Notes: generated by a model from the letters alone, not told the origin. A DNA stretch of 64,000 nucleotides from Methanoculleus chikugoensis (GCF_900095385.1 NZ_FMID01000038.1:26695-90694), one strand, 5' to 3'; counted from the first letter of the stretch, positions 42,592 to 51,410 are shown. Numbers and translations are program-made.

Positions 42592-45500
42592 TTACTCTCG
42601 CTGCTCCTCCCGAGCCCGGATCCGCTCCACCGCATTCTCGGCGGCTTTCCGGGCGTACCAGTCCTCGTCGTCAAAGGTGCGCTCGAGGGGCGCAATCGCC
42701 CGTGCATCCCCGATCTCGGCGAGCACGTCCGCCGCCCGTTTCCGGACATCGCCGTCCGGGTCGCAGAGTGCGGAGACGACCGGATCCACCGCCGGGGATC
42801 CAATGGCGACGAGCGCCGCCGCAACCTCTCGCCGGACGCTGTAGTAGTCGTCGTGGAGGAGGTTCATGAGCCCCGGAATCGCGCGCGGGTCGCCGATCTC
42901 GCCGAGAATCATCGCCGCCCGCCGCCGGATACTGTCGTCGCGGTCGCCGAGCACACGCACCAGCGGTTCGACCGCGGCCGCTCCCACCCGGGCGAGATCG
43001 CCCCATCGCTCCTTCGCGATCAGGTAGACGACCGTCTCCTCCCCCGTCGCAGGCGACCAGCCCAGGTGGTCGAGGGCGTCCGCGACCCCGGCACGGACAC
43101 GGAAATGCTCGTCGGTGAGCGCACCGGGGAGCAGGCGTGCCGCGGGCTCGCCGATCAGCACAAGCGCCGCCACCGCACCCTTCCGGGCCGCCTCGTTCCC
43201 GTCCCTGAGAACCCGCAGGAGCGGCCTGACCGCCGGCTCGCCCATCATCCCGAGCGCACGCACCACGACGCGCCCCAGGCGGCGGTCGTCGTGCAGGAGC
43301 GCGTCGATCAGTGGCTCGATGGCCGCCGGGTTCCCGATCTTGCCGAGCGTCGCGGCCGCTCCCATCCGGATTGTCGGGGGGGCGGCGCGGAGAGCCCGGA
43401 CCAGCGGTTCGACGGCCGGATCTCCGATGCCGACGAGCGCCCGAGCCGCACCCAGGCGGATCTGCCAGTCGCGATCCTGGAGAGCCTCGATGAGCGGAAT
43501 GACCGCTGGTTCGCCGATCATCTTGAGGGCCTCGACCGCCTTTCTCTGCGTGCCGTCCTGTTCGATACGGAGTTCGTAGATCAGCCTCACCACCGCGGGA
43601 GCTCCGATCAGCCCGAGCGCACGTGCCGCACCCATCTGGATTGCGCTGTCCGGGTCGTTGAGCGTCCGGATCAGCGGTCCGACCGCACCGGGCCCGATCC
43701 CGGCGACGGAAGCCCACTGTTCCTTCGCGATCAGGTAGCTGACGGTCTCGCTCTCCGTCCGCGGTTCCCACCCGGCCCTGCCGAGAACCTCCGCCGCGCC
43801 CAGCCGCACCAGGTAGCGTTCATCGTTGAGCGCCTGCATAAGCAGATCGACGACCGGGCTCCCGAGGCGGGTGAGAACGTCGATTGCCCCGAGCCTGACG
43901 GCATCGTCGGGGTGCCCCAGCGCCCCGACAAGCGGGGCCGCAACCGCTTCCCCGAGACCCGCGAGCAGATCTCCCGCCCGCTGCCGGATCAGGGCGTCGT
44001 CGTTCCCGAGCGCCTCGACCAGGAGATCGAAGGCCTCCTCCCCCATCGCCTCGAGGATCCCGGCGGCGGTCTGCCCGATCTCAGGGTGCCCGAGAACCGG
44101 GACGAGCGCGCCGGCCGCGGGTCTCCCGATCCGGACAAGCACTCCGGCGGCCGTCTTGCGGAGCCGGGTCTTCTCCAGGGCCTGGATCAGCGGTTCCACC
44201 GCGGGTTCGCCGATCCCAACAAGCGTCTCTATCGCCGGATCGCGGAGCGCCTTCCTGCCGAGCAGGAGGATCAGGGAGGGGACCGCAGGGGCCCCGAGGC
44301 CGACCAGCGCCTCCATTGCTCCGGCCTGCACTGCCGGATCAAGGTCGCCGAGCCGCGGCATCAGGAGATCGACGGCGGGAGCACCGATATCCACGATCTC
44401 CGGCCATCGCTGCAGCGCGATCAGGTGGACGGTCTCCTCCGCCGTCCCCGCTTCGGGGACCCACCCGAGTTTTTCGAGGACTCTTGCGGCTCCCATGCGG
44501 ATCGACGAGTTCTCATCGCCGAGTGCCCCGGCAAGCGGTTCGAGCGCCGGAACGCCGATTCCGGTGAGCACCGCCGCCGCTCCTGCCTGACCGTCGCCCT
44601 CCTCGCCGAGGAGAGGGATGAGGGCGTCTACCGCAGGCGCACCGATCCCGATCAGGGCGTCGACGGCCTTCCGGTGAAGGCGGTCCTCGCCGGTCCTGAC
44701 GAGTTCGACGATGGCCGGAACCGCCTCCGGCGTCCCGAGTCGGCCCAGAACCTCGACGGCGCTCTCCCGGGCGCCCCCGGCCCCACCTTCAAGCAGTTCG
44801 AGGACGGGCGCCACGACCGGTTCCCCGATGGCAACGAGCGCATCCGCCGCCACCGGGGCGACGGCCTCGTCGGCGAGGGCATCCACGAGCGCCCCTACCG
44901 CCGCCGGATCGCCGATCTCGCCGAGCGTCGCTGCAGCCTCGCACCGTATGCGGGCGTCATCGCCGCTGAGCATCCGGATCAGCGGCTCAACGGCCGGCGA
45001 GCCCATCAGGGCGAGTTCCATCCACTCCTCCCGGGCAACCAGGTACCAGGCCCGTTCAGAGTCGCTCCAGGGCTCCCAGTTCATCCTGCCGAGAATCTCG
45101 GCGACACGCGACCGGATACGGGACTTCCCGGACGTCAACGACTGGATCAGGGCCGGTACCGCCGGCTCGCCGAGCGCACCGAGAACCTCCTGAAGCGTCT
45201 CCTGCGCCTTCCCGTCCGTGGAGTCCAGGGCGCGGATGCACGCCTCCGCTGCCGGTTCACCGATCTTCGCCAGAGCCGCCGCCGCCGTTCTGCGGAGGGA
45301 GGGGACGGAGAGCAACTCGATGAGCGGCTCGACCGCAGGAGAACCGATCTCCGTGAGCGCCATGGCCGCCAGCGGCCGGATCTCGTCGCTCGCTTCGTGC
45401 AGAAGTTCGACCAGAGGATCGACCGCGGCCGCGCCGATCTCCCCGAGAGTCCGGGCGGCGTTCCACCACACCCCCCTGTCGGGGGACTTCAGGATGCGGA

Positions 45501-46863
45501 TGAGGGGATCGACCGCGGTTTCACCGTAATCCGCAACGTCGAGCCACGCTTCGTCGGCGACGAGGTAGCGTATCGCACCGGCGTCGTCGGGGGCTTTCCA
45601 CCCGAGTTCCCGGAGGACGGAGGCCGCCGACCTTCGGATGCTCCGCTCAGGCGCACCGATGGCCTCGATGAGGAAGGGAATTGCTTCGTCGCCGATCTCC
45701 CGGAGCGCGTAGCGGGCACCGAACTGCACCTCGCCGTCATCGCTGGCAAGCGCTGCGATGAGCGGCGGCACAGCGGGAGACCCGATGCGCACGAGCGTGG
45801 CTGCCGCCCCGATCTGCGCAGTAACGTCCCCGAGCGCAGCAATCAACGCAGGGATTGAATCCTCCCCGATCAGAGCGAGGGCCTCGGCGACGCACCACCG
45901 ACGCCCGTCGTCCGCAAGGGCAAGGGCCCGAACCAGTGGTTCCACGGCGTCGGCTCCACGCTCTGCGATGGCACTGACGGCACGCCCGCGAACCCCGGCA
46001 TCGTCACTCCCGAGGTCATCGATGAGCGACTCTATCGGGCGCTCATCGTCTCCCCCCGCAGCCTCACAGATGGGAGGGAGAGGGGCGGTCACGGTCGCCG
46101 GCCCTTCCTCTGAGAGATCGAGTTCGGCAAGCCCGGGAGAGGGATCGACATCTCCGTCCTCGAACCCCAGCATCTGCATGAGTTCATCGTCGCTGAGGGA
46201 GTCGGGATGCGGCGCAGGCTGATCGTCCGGAACGCCGGGCATGCCGTCATCCAGGAGAGAAAAGTCCGGGAAGTCTTCTGCCGCAGGATCCTCCGTGGGG
46301 AAGAGAGCATCGACTTCGTCCGGGGAGGCAAGACCCCCGGGGCCGTCTGCAGGAGGCTCCTCCGGGGAAGAAACGGTAACCGTTTCGCCCGGCGAGACGA
46401 GTTCGTCGAACCGCCGAAGAGCATCGGGGACGTTCTCAAGCCTCTCGAGGACGCTCGTCCTACCGTCGGCCGGGGCATGCCTGCGCGGGGGTGCCTCGAT
46501 GGAGACGTCGGCAACCGGGGGTTTGGGGGCGTCCTTATTATCGCTCTTTTCGGTATCCTTCTTTATCCAGTGCCTGATAAGCGAAGAGCCGTTCGGCCCG
46601 AAGAGCCCGGGCAGGCAAACGATGGGAAATACGGATTCAATCGCCGGCATACTCGGCACTCCCGCACCGGGCAAAAGAAGGAGAAGAGATACGATCCCGA
46701 AGATCGCGCAGATCAGGGCACGGAGCGCCGGAAAAGGTGCACGACCGTCATCGGACACGCACTCGTCCGCGGATACCGGCAACACCATCACTACATCGCG
46801 GATACCGGCTACCGGATCGGCGGATTGGCTGTCCGGGAATGCTCGTCGCCCCTCGATGCACAT
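42592..46863 (-). CDS. giant HEAT-repeat (PBS-lyase-like) protein with N-terminal hydrophobic region
   Basis: At 1423 residues this is the largest protein in the window. The first 120 residues hold two hydrophobic stretches (LRALICAIFGIVSLLLLLPGAG, FPIVCLPGLFG), probably membrane-anchoring. An acidic Pro/Asp-rich linker runs to about residue 280. The rest is about 35 HEAT repeats of the bacterial type (GxPAVEPLIxAL, AAxALGEIG). Five longer interruptions have the pattern LGW-x-P...YLVA-x-x-x-W: at about 43015, 43725, 44415, 45035 and 45555 on the plus-strand scale. Such repeats form an extended solenoid for protein binding. The gene has a near-leaderless promoter (CATATTTAA box at 46887-46895). 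Confidence 0.88.
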   Translation of the reverse strand: MCIEGRRAFPDSQSADPVAGIRDVVMVLPVSADECVSDDGRAPFPALRALICAIFGIVSLLLLLPGAGVPSMPAIESVFPIVCLPGLFGPNGSSLIRHWIKKDTEKSDNKDAPKPPVADVSIEAPPRRHAPADGRTSVLERLENVPDALRRFDELVSPGETVTVSSPEEPPADGPGGLASPDEVDALFPTEDPAAEDFPDFSLLDDGMPGVPDDQPAPHPDSLSDDELMQMLGFEDGDVDPSPGLAELDLSEEGPATVTAPLPPICEAAGGDDERPIESLIDDLGSDDAGVRGRAVSAIAERGADAVEPLVRALALADDGRRWCVAEALALIGEDSIPALIAALGDVTAQIGAAATLVRIGSPAVPPLIAALASDDGEVQFGARYALREIGDEAIPFLIEAIGAPERSIRRSAASVLRELGWKAPDDAGAIRYLVADEAWLDVADYGETAVDPLIRILKSPDRGVWWNAARTLGEIGAAAVDPLVELLHEASDEIRPLAAMALTEIGSPAVEPLIELLSVPSLRRTAAAALAKIGEPAAEACIRALDSTDGKAQETLQEVLGALGEPAVPALIQSLTSGKSRIRSRVAEILGRMNWEPWSDSERAWYLVAREEWMELALMGSPAVEPLIRMLSGDDARIRCEAAATLGEIGDPAAVGALVDALADEAVAPVAADALVAIGEPVVAPVLELLEGGAGGARESAVEVLGRLGTPEAVPAIVELVRTGEDRLHRKAVDALIGIGAPAVDALIPLLGEEGDGQAGAAAVLTGIGVPALEPLAGALGDENSSIRMGAARVLEKLGWVPEAGTAEETVHLIALQRWPEIVDIGAPAVDLLMPRLGDLDPAVQAGAMEALVGLGAPAVPSLILLLGRKALRDPAIETLVGIGEPAVEPLIQALEKTRLRKTAAGVLVRIGRPAAGALVPVLGHPEIGQTAAGILEAMGEEAFDLLVEALGNDDALIRQRAGDLLAGLGEAVAAPLVGALGHPDDAVRLGAIDVLTRLGSPVVDLLMQALNDERYLVRLGAAEVLGRAGWEPRTESETVSYLIAKEQWASVAGIGPGAVGPLIRTLNDPDSAIQMGAARALGLIGAPAVVRLIYELRIEQDGTQRKAVEALKMIGEPAVIPLIEALQDRDWQIRLGAARALVGIGDPAVEPLVRALRAAPPTIRMGAAATLGKIGNPAAIEPLIDALLHDDRRLGRVVVRALGMMGEPAVRPLLRVLRDGNEAARKGAVAALVLIGEPAARLLPGALTDEHFRVRAGVADALDHLGWSPATGEETVVYLIAKERWGDLARVGAAAVEPLVRVLGDRDDSIRRRAAMILGEIGDPRAIPGLMNLLHDDYYSVRREVAAALVAIGSPAVDPVVSALCDPDGDVRKRAADVLAEIGDARAIAPLERTFDDEDWYARKAAENAVERIRAREEQRE

Positions 46864-47163
46864 AATGAAAACTCTACGTCTAAAAATTAAATATGTTTGT
46901 TTCTCTTGCCGCGGAAATAAAAAAAAGTTTTATATATCACCTGTGTCAGGAAAGAATATTAGCTCCCTGGGCTCCGAGGTCACCGGGCAGCGCCCGCATC
47001 GGACTGATGAGGCGTACCAGGTGGCGGTCACAGGTACGGTGCCGCATGGAGCGTTGCAGCGACGTGACCGATCAACCGCTATCTGCGGCATGGGCAGGCA
47101 CACCCGGAGAACTACGGCCCTGCTGCTGAATTAACCCCATCGACGGCATCCACCAACGGCCGA
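46864..47163. other. 300-nt region; possible structured RNA, no credible ORF
   Basis: The part near 46887-46895 is the promoter of the HEAT gene. On the plus strand a TATA-like TTTATATATCAC lies at 46929-46940. Downstream, CTCCGAGGT (46972-46980) can pair with ACCCGGAG (47102-47109, one bulge), closing a domain with an inner hairpin GTACC/GGTAC (47014-47037). That is a 140-nt structure at about the right distance from the TATA box. The evidence is weak, because such pairings arise by chance in GC-rich DNA. Confidence 0.3.
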
Positions 47164-47769
47164 TCAGAACCCTTCGTTCATGATCCGGTTGAGTTCCGAG
47201 CGTTTGATCCGCCAGGATCCCCCGCACTTGACCGCCGGAATCCGCTCCTCCCGGATGAACTCCCGGATCCGGCCGGGGGTGAAGTTCAGGGTCGAAGCAA
47301 CGTCATCGACGGTGAGCATTGCGTCGCCCGCGTTATGGTGGTGGCCGCATCCGATCGTCTCCCAGTTCTCGTCCGGCAGCATGATGGTGATGACCGGTTC
47401 GCCGTCATCCCCGGGGGAGACCGCGGCCTTGAAGGTCAGGGTGGGAACAAGGCCGTTCTGGTAGAGGCTGACCCGAAACTCGAACTCCTCCTCGGTCGTC
47501 GTGTGGGCTTTGGCCCGGAACGCGTGAAGGGTGTCCCAGAGGTTCTCCGTAACGGTCTCCTGCGGGATGTTCGGGAACGGAACCATACTCTGTGCGGCCC
47601 GTGCCGAGACGGCAAGCGGATAGGTGATGCCCAGATCCCTTCCCATCCGGGTGATCTCGATCAGATCGCCGTCGTCGATGGCGTCCTGACGTGTCTTCCT
47701 CTGCTGTTCCGGGTCGGCCAACCCCCAGGTGTCTTCCGGTGTCCGCAATCGTACTCTTCTTATCTCCAT
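47164..47769 (-). CDS. DUF6573-like domain with a C-terminal excisionase-type HTH
   Basis: The 201-residue protein starts with a DUF6573-like segment, RQDAIDDGDLIEITRMGRDLGITYPLAVSARAAQSMVPFP, and ends in an excisionase/MerR-type helix-turn-helix: AMLTVDDVASTLNFTPGRIREFIREERIPAVKCGGSWRIKRSELNRIM. DUF6573 occurs mostly in phage- and plasmid-borne proteins. A Xis-type HTH joined to it suggests a regulator of a mobile element, though no integrase or att-like repeat is visible nearby. The middle contains HHHN (metal-like). It stands alone, between the giant HEAT gene and the CARF operon. Confidence 0.7.
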   Translation of the reverse strand: MEIRRVRLRTPEDTWGLADPEQQRKTRQDAIDDGDLIEITRMGRDLGITYPLAVSARAAQSMVPFPNIPQETVTENLWDTLHAFRAKAHTTTEEEFEFRVSLYQNGLVPTLTFKAAVSPGDDGEPVITIMLPDENWETIGCGHHHNAGDAMLTVDDVASTLNFTPGRIREFIREERIPAVKCGGSWRIKRSELNRIMNEGF

Positions 47770-47916
47770 GGGTCTATCTCTCCGGGGTAATTTCGCGCTC
47801 TACTATACCACTATAGGGACATCGATCATAAAATATTTACCAAATATTTTGCGGTATTTTCCGATTTATTCCGCGTTAAAGGCTTATTTAGAAAGGGCCG
47901 CAAGTGAAATGCCGCC

Positions 47917-48066
47917 ATGAACCGGCAAGAACTGCCATCCAACTCCAGGAAACGCAGATACAGAGCCAATAATGCAAAAATAACGAAGCAAAAGGTTCAG
48001 AATGACTCCCATGAATCCCAATTCAGGGAGGGCTGCTCCGACAAAGCCTATATAGCATCAGGGTGA
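47917..48066 (+). CDS. 49-residue upstream ORF coupled to the CARF-like gene
   Basis: ATG at 47917 opens a frame reading MNRQELPSNSRKRRYRANNA..., strongly basic near residues 11-16 (RKRRYR), without a known domain. Its stop TGA (48064-48066) overlaps the GTG start of the CARF-like gene as GTGA. The base composition is less GC-rich than real genes here, so it may be chance. If real, it is the first gene of the operon. Confidence 0.35.
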   Translation: MNRQELPSNSRKRRYRANNAKITKQKVQNDSHESQFREGCSDKAYIASG

Positions 48067-48590
48067 GTCTTGAAGCAGTGATTGCCCACGTGACACCCGC
48101 CTCCGGCGACGCCTACATAGCACTTCTCGGCCGCTCAACATGGGCGCTCGTCAACGCTTATCACGCAGTCCTGCGTGAGAAGGGACTGCGCCCCGAACGG
48201 GTCATTATCGTCACCGAAGAACCCTACGCGCAGGAAGCATCGGTCGCGGTCGAAGCAATCGGAGTCGTCTCGGAGGGATACGGGTTCTCCCCCGCTATCG
48301 AAACGGAGATCCTGCCTGAAGCGGACTTCGTGAGGACCGGACAGACGATCAGGTCGCTTGCCGGCGATCTCATCCGTCAGGGACTCCACGTGGCGATCGA
48401 CATCACCTCCGGCAGGAAGGTCACGGTCGCCGGGGCGCTCATTGCAGTCTCGGTCGCGGGACTGGATATCCGGCACATCTATTATCTCGCCATGAAGAAC
48501 ACCGACGATGTTGCAAAGCCCTACATGATGATCCCGCACCAGATCCAGCAGATCCGGGATATCATGGAAGACGCGGGGGCGAGAGGATGA
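48063..48590 (+). CDS. CARF-like Rossmann-fold protein (candidate ligand sensor)
   Basis: The 175-residue protein starts with GTG (48063). Its first strand and helix are AVIAHVTPASGDAYIALLGRSTWALVNAYHAVL, followed by RVIIVTEEPY. Near residues 108-135 comes LHVAIDITSGRKVTVAGALIAVSVAGLDIRHIYY. The D-I-T-S-G-R-K motif (113-119) is the CARF signature (D-x-T/S-x-G-x-K/R) that surrounds the cyclic-oligonucleotide site in Csm6, Csx1 and Can1. It is the size of a bare CARF domain without effector. The next gene, overlapping by ATGA, supplies a nuclease. No CRISPR array or cas gene lies in the window. The ligand is unknown. Confidence 0.7.
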   Translation: MSLEAVIAHVTPASGDAYIALLGRSTWALVNAYHAVLREKGLRPERVIIVTEEPYAQEASVAVEAIGVVSEGYGFSPAIETEILPEADFVRTGQTIRSLAGDLIRQGLHVAIDITSGRKVTVAGALIAVSVAGLDIRHIYYLAMKNTDDVAKPYMMIPHQIQQIRDIMEDAGARG

Positions 48591-49594
48591 ACGATGCGGT
48601 CATCAGGGAAGACGAACTGCAGGTTCTCATCAACAGCCTCGACGAGATCCGCGTCAGGTACCCGCTCTACGAGGGCGATATCCTGGTCGCACGTCCAGAA
48701 GGAGCCGGGTTTGCGCTCGAACTGCCCGCGTCACGCGAGACCTTCCAGGAATGGGTCGCCGAATACGAGCCTGTCTCCGCGGAACTTCCTTCCTACGCCG
48801 ATCTCCAGGAGTGCATGTTTGCAAGCGGGGTCGCCCGCTACGTGAACCAGGCCGCTTTTGAATCGATGCTCGCATCGTATGGGCAGCTCAAGAAGGCCGT
48901 CTTCTTCGGCCTGGATACGAACCTCTTCTACCACGGGTTTGCATCGAACAATCCCCGGATCGAGCACGCCTCATACCTGATCGTCGATACCGTCCGGGAC
49001 GAGATCGCGTATGCCATCAACCGCAAGTACCCGGCAAAGACGATCGGGGAGATGACGGCACTGGCGCCCGACTGCCGGGAATATATCACACAACTCGAGA
49101 ACAAACGGATGAAGCGGTCACGCAAAGCGGCGTATCTCGCGCTGAAGGAGTACCGCACCATCCGTGACCGGGCAACGGAGATTGCGGCGCCGGGCCAGCA
49201 CACACACCTCTCCGAAGAGAACGACTATAACATCGTCCGGGCGCTCCGGAAGTTCGAGGATGAGCGGTACGCCCTCCCGGTTCTTCTGACCGCCGACATC
49301 TACATGGCCGACCTCTGCATGGCCGAGGGGCTCGAGTACTTCTACTTCGACCGCCCATATAGGTTGGAGGCAACAGCCTGCACGGCACCGGCGTTCCGGC
49401 GGCTGCTCTTCAATCTCGCCGCAGTCTTCGGGTTCGTGAACTGCAACGGCACCACGATCTTCGGCGAGTACGGCGGGAAGGGCAACGATCTCGACGAACT
49501 CAAAGTCCGGTTCCGGGACGACGAGGCGTACCGTGCATTCATGAGGGAACTCAAGATATGCAGACACCTTACAGCACTCGGCATACCGCGGTAG
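48587..49594 (+). CDS. PIN-domain-like nuclease partner of the CARF-like protein
   Basis: The 335-residue protein has an N-terminal helical part of about 100 residues, then a PIN domain. KAVFFGLDTNLFY gives the first Asp (D110, motif DTN), LIVDTVRDEIAYAI gives Glu139, EENDYNIVRALRKF gives Asp213 and LLTADIYMADLC gives Asp237/Asp242. These are the four acidic residues of a PIN ribonuclease active site. The C-terminal 70 residues (FGFVNCNGTTIFGEYGGKG...) are unfamiliar. Coupling through ATGA to the CARF-like gene points to an RNA-cleaving effector controlled by a sensed ligand. It overlaps the HAD gene by 37 nt. Confidence 0.72.
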   Translation: MNDAVIREDELQVLINSLDEIRVRYPLYEGDILVARPEGAGFALELPASRETFQEWVAEYEPVSAELPSYADLQECMFASGVARYVNQAAFESMLASYGQLKKAVFFGLDTNLFYHGFASNNPRIEHASYLIVDTVRDEIAYAINRKYPAKTIGEMTALAPDCREYITQLENKRMKRSRKAAYLALKEYRTIRDRATEIAAPGQHTHLSEENDYNIVRALRKFEDERYALPVLLTADIYMADLCMAEGLEYFYFDRPYRLEATACTAPAFRRLLFNLAAVFGFVNCNGTTIFGEYGGKGNDLDELKVRFRDDEAYRAFMRELKICRHLTALGIPR

Positions 49595-50253
49595 AGGCGG
49601 TCCTCTGCGACATGGACAACACCCTCTTCGACTTCGTCGGAGCGAAGCGGGAGGCGTGCCGGTGCGTGGTCGACTACCTCGGAACCGGCGACCCCGAATC
49701 GCTCTTCAGGCAGTTTCTCCGGGGGATTCACGGGTTCGAGGGCCACGAGAACATACGCGATTATCTCGAAAGTCTCGGGGTGTACGAGGAGCGGGCGTTC
49801 GAGGTCTGCTGCCGCACCTACGAAGACGTGAAACTCAGCCTGGTCGAGGCATACCCGGGCGTCGAGGAGACGCTGCGGTACCTCCGGGACGCCGGGATCG
49901 CTCTCGCGGTCGTGACCGACGCGGAGTCGTCCCAGGCACACCGGCGGCTCACAAAGACCGGGCTCATCGATTACTTCGAGACCGTGGTGACCCCGGAGGT
50001 CTCGGGCCGGCGGAAACCGGAGCCCGACTCCCTCCTCTACGCTCTCCGGCGACTCGATGCGGCTCCGGCGCGGGCGATGATGGTGGGCGACAGCCTGGTC
50101 CGCGACATCGCTCCCGGGAGGCACCTCGGGATGACGACCGCGTTCGCCGCCTACGGCGACTGGCGCGACGGCAACGTGGCGGAGATAAAGGCCGATATCG
50201 TTCTAACCGAGTTCGCCGAACTCGCGGGCCACGTGGGCATTACGGGCCGATAG
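49558..50253 (+). CDS. HAD-superfamily hydrolase
   Basis: The 231-residue HAD phosphatase has the four motifs: motif I VLCDMDNTLFDF (Asp nucleophile), motif II AVVTDAES, motif III RRKPEPDS (Lys) and motif IV MMVGDSLVRDIAPGRHLGM (DxxxRD-like). The size and the cap helix after motif I fit the small phosphatase (HAD-IA) group. Its start lies inside the PIN gene, so the three genes CARF, PIN and HAD are one translation-coupled unit. It may hydrolyse a phosphate monoester; whether it removes the signal made for CARF is only a guess. Confidence 0.82.
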   Translation: MQTPYSTRHTAVEAVLCDMDNTLFDFVGAKREACRCVVDYLGTGDPESLFRQFLRGIHGFEGHENIRDYLESLGVYEERAFEVCCRTYEDVKLSLVEAYPGVEETLRYLRDAGIALAVVTDAESSQAHRRLTKTGLIDYFETVVTPEVSGRRKPEPDSLLYALRRLDAAPARAMMVGDSLVRDIAPGRHLGMTTAFAAYGDWRDGNVAEIKADIVLTEFAELAGHVGITGR

Positions 50254-50376
50254 TCCATTACTATTGGGCTCTCGCAAAGTGCTTCGTTCAATCCCGGATA
50301 GTCCGTGGTGCAGGTCCGAAATAAAAAATCAAGGTCCTTCGAGTTTGTGAAGAGGGCTGCTAACAATACAACTCCC

Positions 50377-50527
50377 CTTCGCGACCTTCGCGGCTTCGCG
50401 TGAGACCGTATCGTTATCTCCACAATCCACTCACGCGAAGTGCGAGCGCAGCGAGCTTGAGCACCGTAGGTGCGAGCCGCGAAGGTCGCGAAGTCTGGAT
50501 GGAGACCTTTGGGTGCCTTCGCGTGAG
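50377..50527. repeat. GCGAAG-type intergenic repeat, copy E
   Basis: CTTCGCGTGAG (50394-50404) with a 25-nt centre and CTCACGCGAAG (50430-50440) forms the inverted repeat seen in copy C. To the left lie CTTCGCG units (50377-50399), and to the right a GAGCGCAGCGAGC run, then GCGAAG units and a second CTTCGCGTGAG (50517-50527). It separates the HAD gene from the convergent marker 8 gene. Confidence 0.85.
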
Positions 50528-50552
50528 TTAATGATACAGAGATCATTTGGGA

Positions 50553-51410
50553 TCAGCGGAGCGGGGAGGGCGACTGCGACCCCGGCACCGGGAGGCGCGC
50601 TCCGTGGACGATGATCTGCTGGTCGGTCTCCGCGACCTTCCCGAGGATGATTGCTTTCCCCGCGGCCGTCATCGCAAAGACCGGAATCGACGTCCCCGCC
50701 TGGAGGAGCGCGGTCTTCGCCGCTTCTTCCCGGACGTGCCGTGAGGCGCAGGCGGTGAGGAGATCGGCCGAGCGGGCCATCAGGGCGGCGTCCTCCCGCG
50801 AGATCCCGGTCGTGTGAACGGCGACGATCACGGCACCGGGGAACCGCTCCCGGATAGCCGCCGCCTCGGCGGCAACGGCGGTGGTCACGGCTATCCGGCG
50901 ATGGCCGAGTTCTGCCGCCAGGGCGACGCCGGCGGCCTGGTCGATCACGGCGGTTGCCGGATCGAGGACGACGCCCCCGTTCTCTTCGATCCGCGCGACC
51001 ACCTCCGGGATGGGGCTTGTCTTCACGAGCCCCGACATCCGGCCGCCGATCCCCTGGATGAGAGCGGGGTTCGTCGCAACGAGCGTCCCCGCCCCGTCGG
51101 AGGCGATCACCGCGGCGTCGAGGTCTCCCCGGCGGACGGCGCTGCTCAGGAGTTCCGATGCCCCGAAGATGACGAAGTCCGGCCCGGCAAGAATCTCGCG
51201 CTTTGGCGTGCACATCCCGAACGACCTGATACGCCCTTCGATGTTCGCGCGTATCGCCTCCGGCGTCATCTCCGGAACAGGGCAGGCAAACCGCCGCGCA
51301 AGCGGGCAGTCCTCTATCTGCGGCGTCCCGACCTCGACCACCCGGCCGTCCCGGATCACGACCCGGCATCTGCCGGCGGCTTCTACGATATGCTCATCCT
51401 GATCGCTCAT
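50553..51410 (-). CDS. methanogenesis marker protein 8 (DUF2099)
   Basis: I start at ATG 51410 (MSDQDEHIVEAAGRCRVVIRDGRVVEVGTPQIEDCPLARRFACPV). The 285-residue protein has the DUF2099/TIGR03275 motifs: EAIRANIEGRIRSFGMCTPKREIL, DLDAAVIASDGAGTLVATNPALIQGIGGRMSGLVKTSPI and VVAVHTTGISREDAALMARSADLLTACAS. It is found only in methanogens, so it marks the host; its exact role is unknown. The ORF's N-terminal extension is a shadow. Confidence 0.93.
   Translation of the reverse strand: MSDQDEHIVEAAGRCRVVIRDGRVVEVGTPQIEDCPLARRFACPVPEMTPEAIRANIEGRIRSFGMCTPKREILAGPDFVIFGASELLSSAVRRGDLDAAVIASDGAGTLVATNPALIQGIGGRMSGLVKTSPIPEVVARIEENGGVVLDPATAVIDQAAGVALAAELGHRRIAVTTAVAAEAAAIRERFPGAVIVAVHTTGISREDAALMARSADLLTACASRHVREEAAKTALLQAGTSIPVFAMTAAGKAIILGKVAETDQQIIVHGARLPVPGSQSPSPLR

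Noticed and set aside
42853..45858. 1001-codon plus-strand ORF antisense to the HEAT gene
   Set aside because: It mirrors the HEAT gene; the amino acids are Arg/Asp/Pro-rich with no family features, as expected from antisense reading of GC-rich codons.
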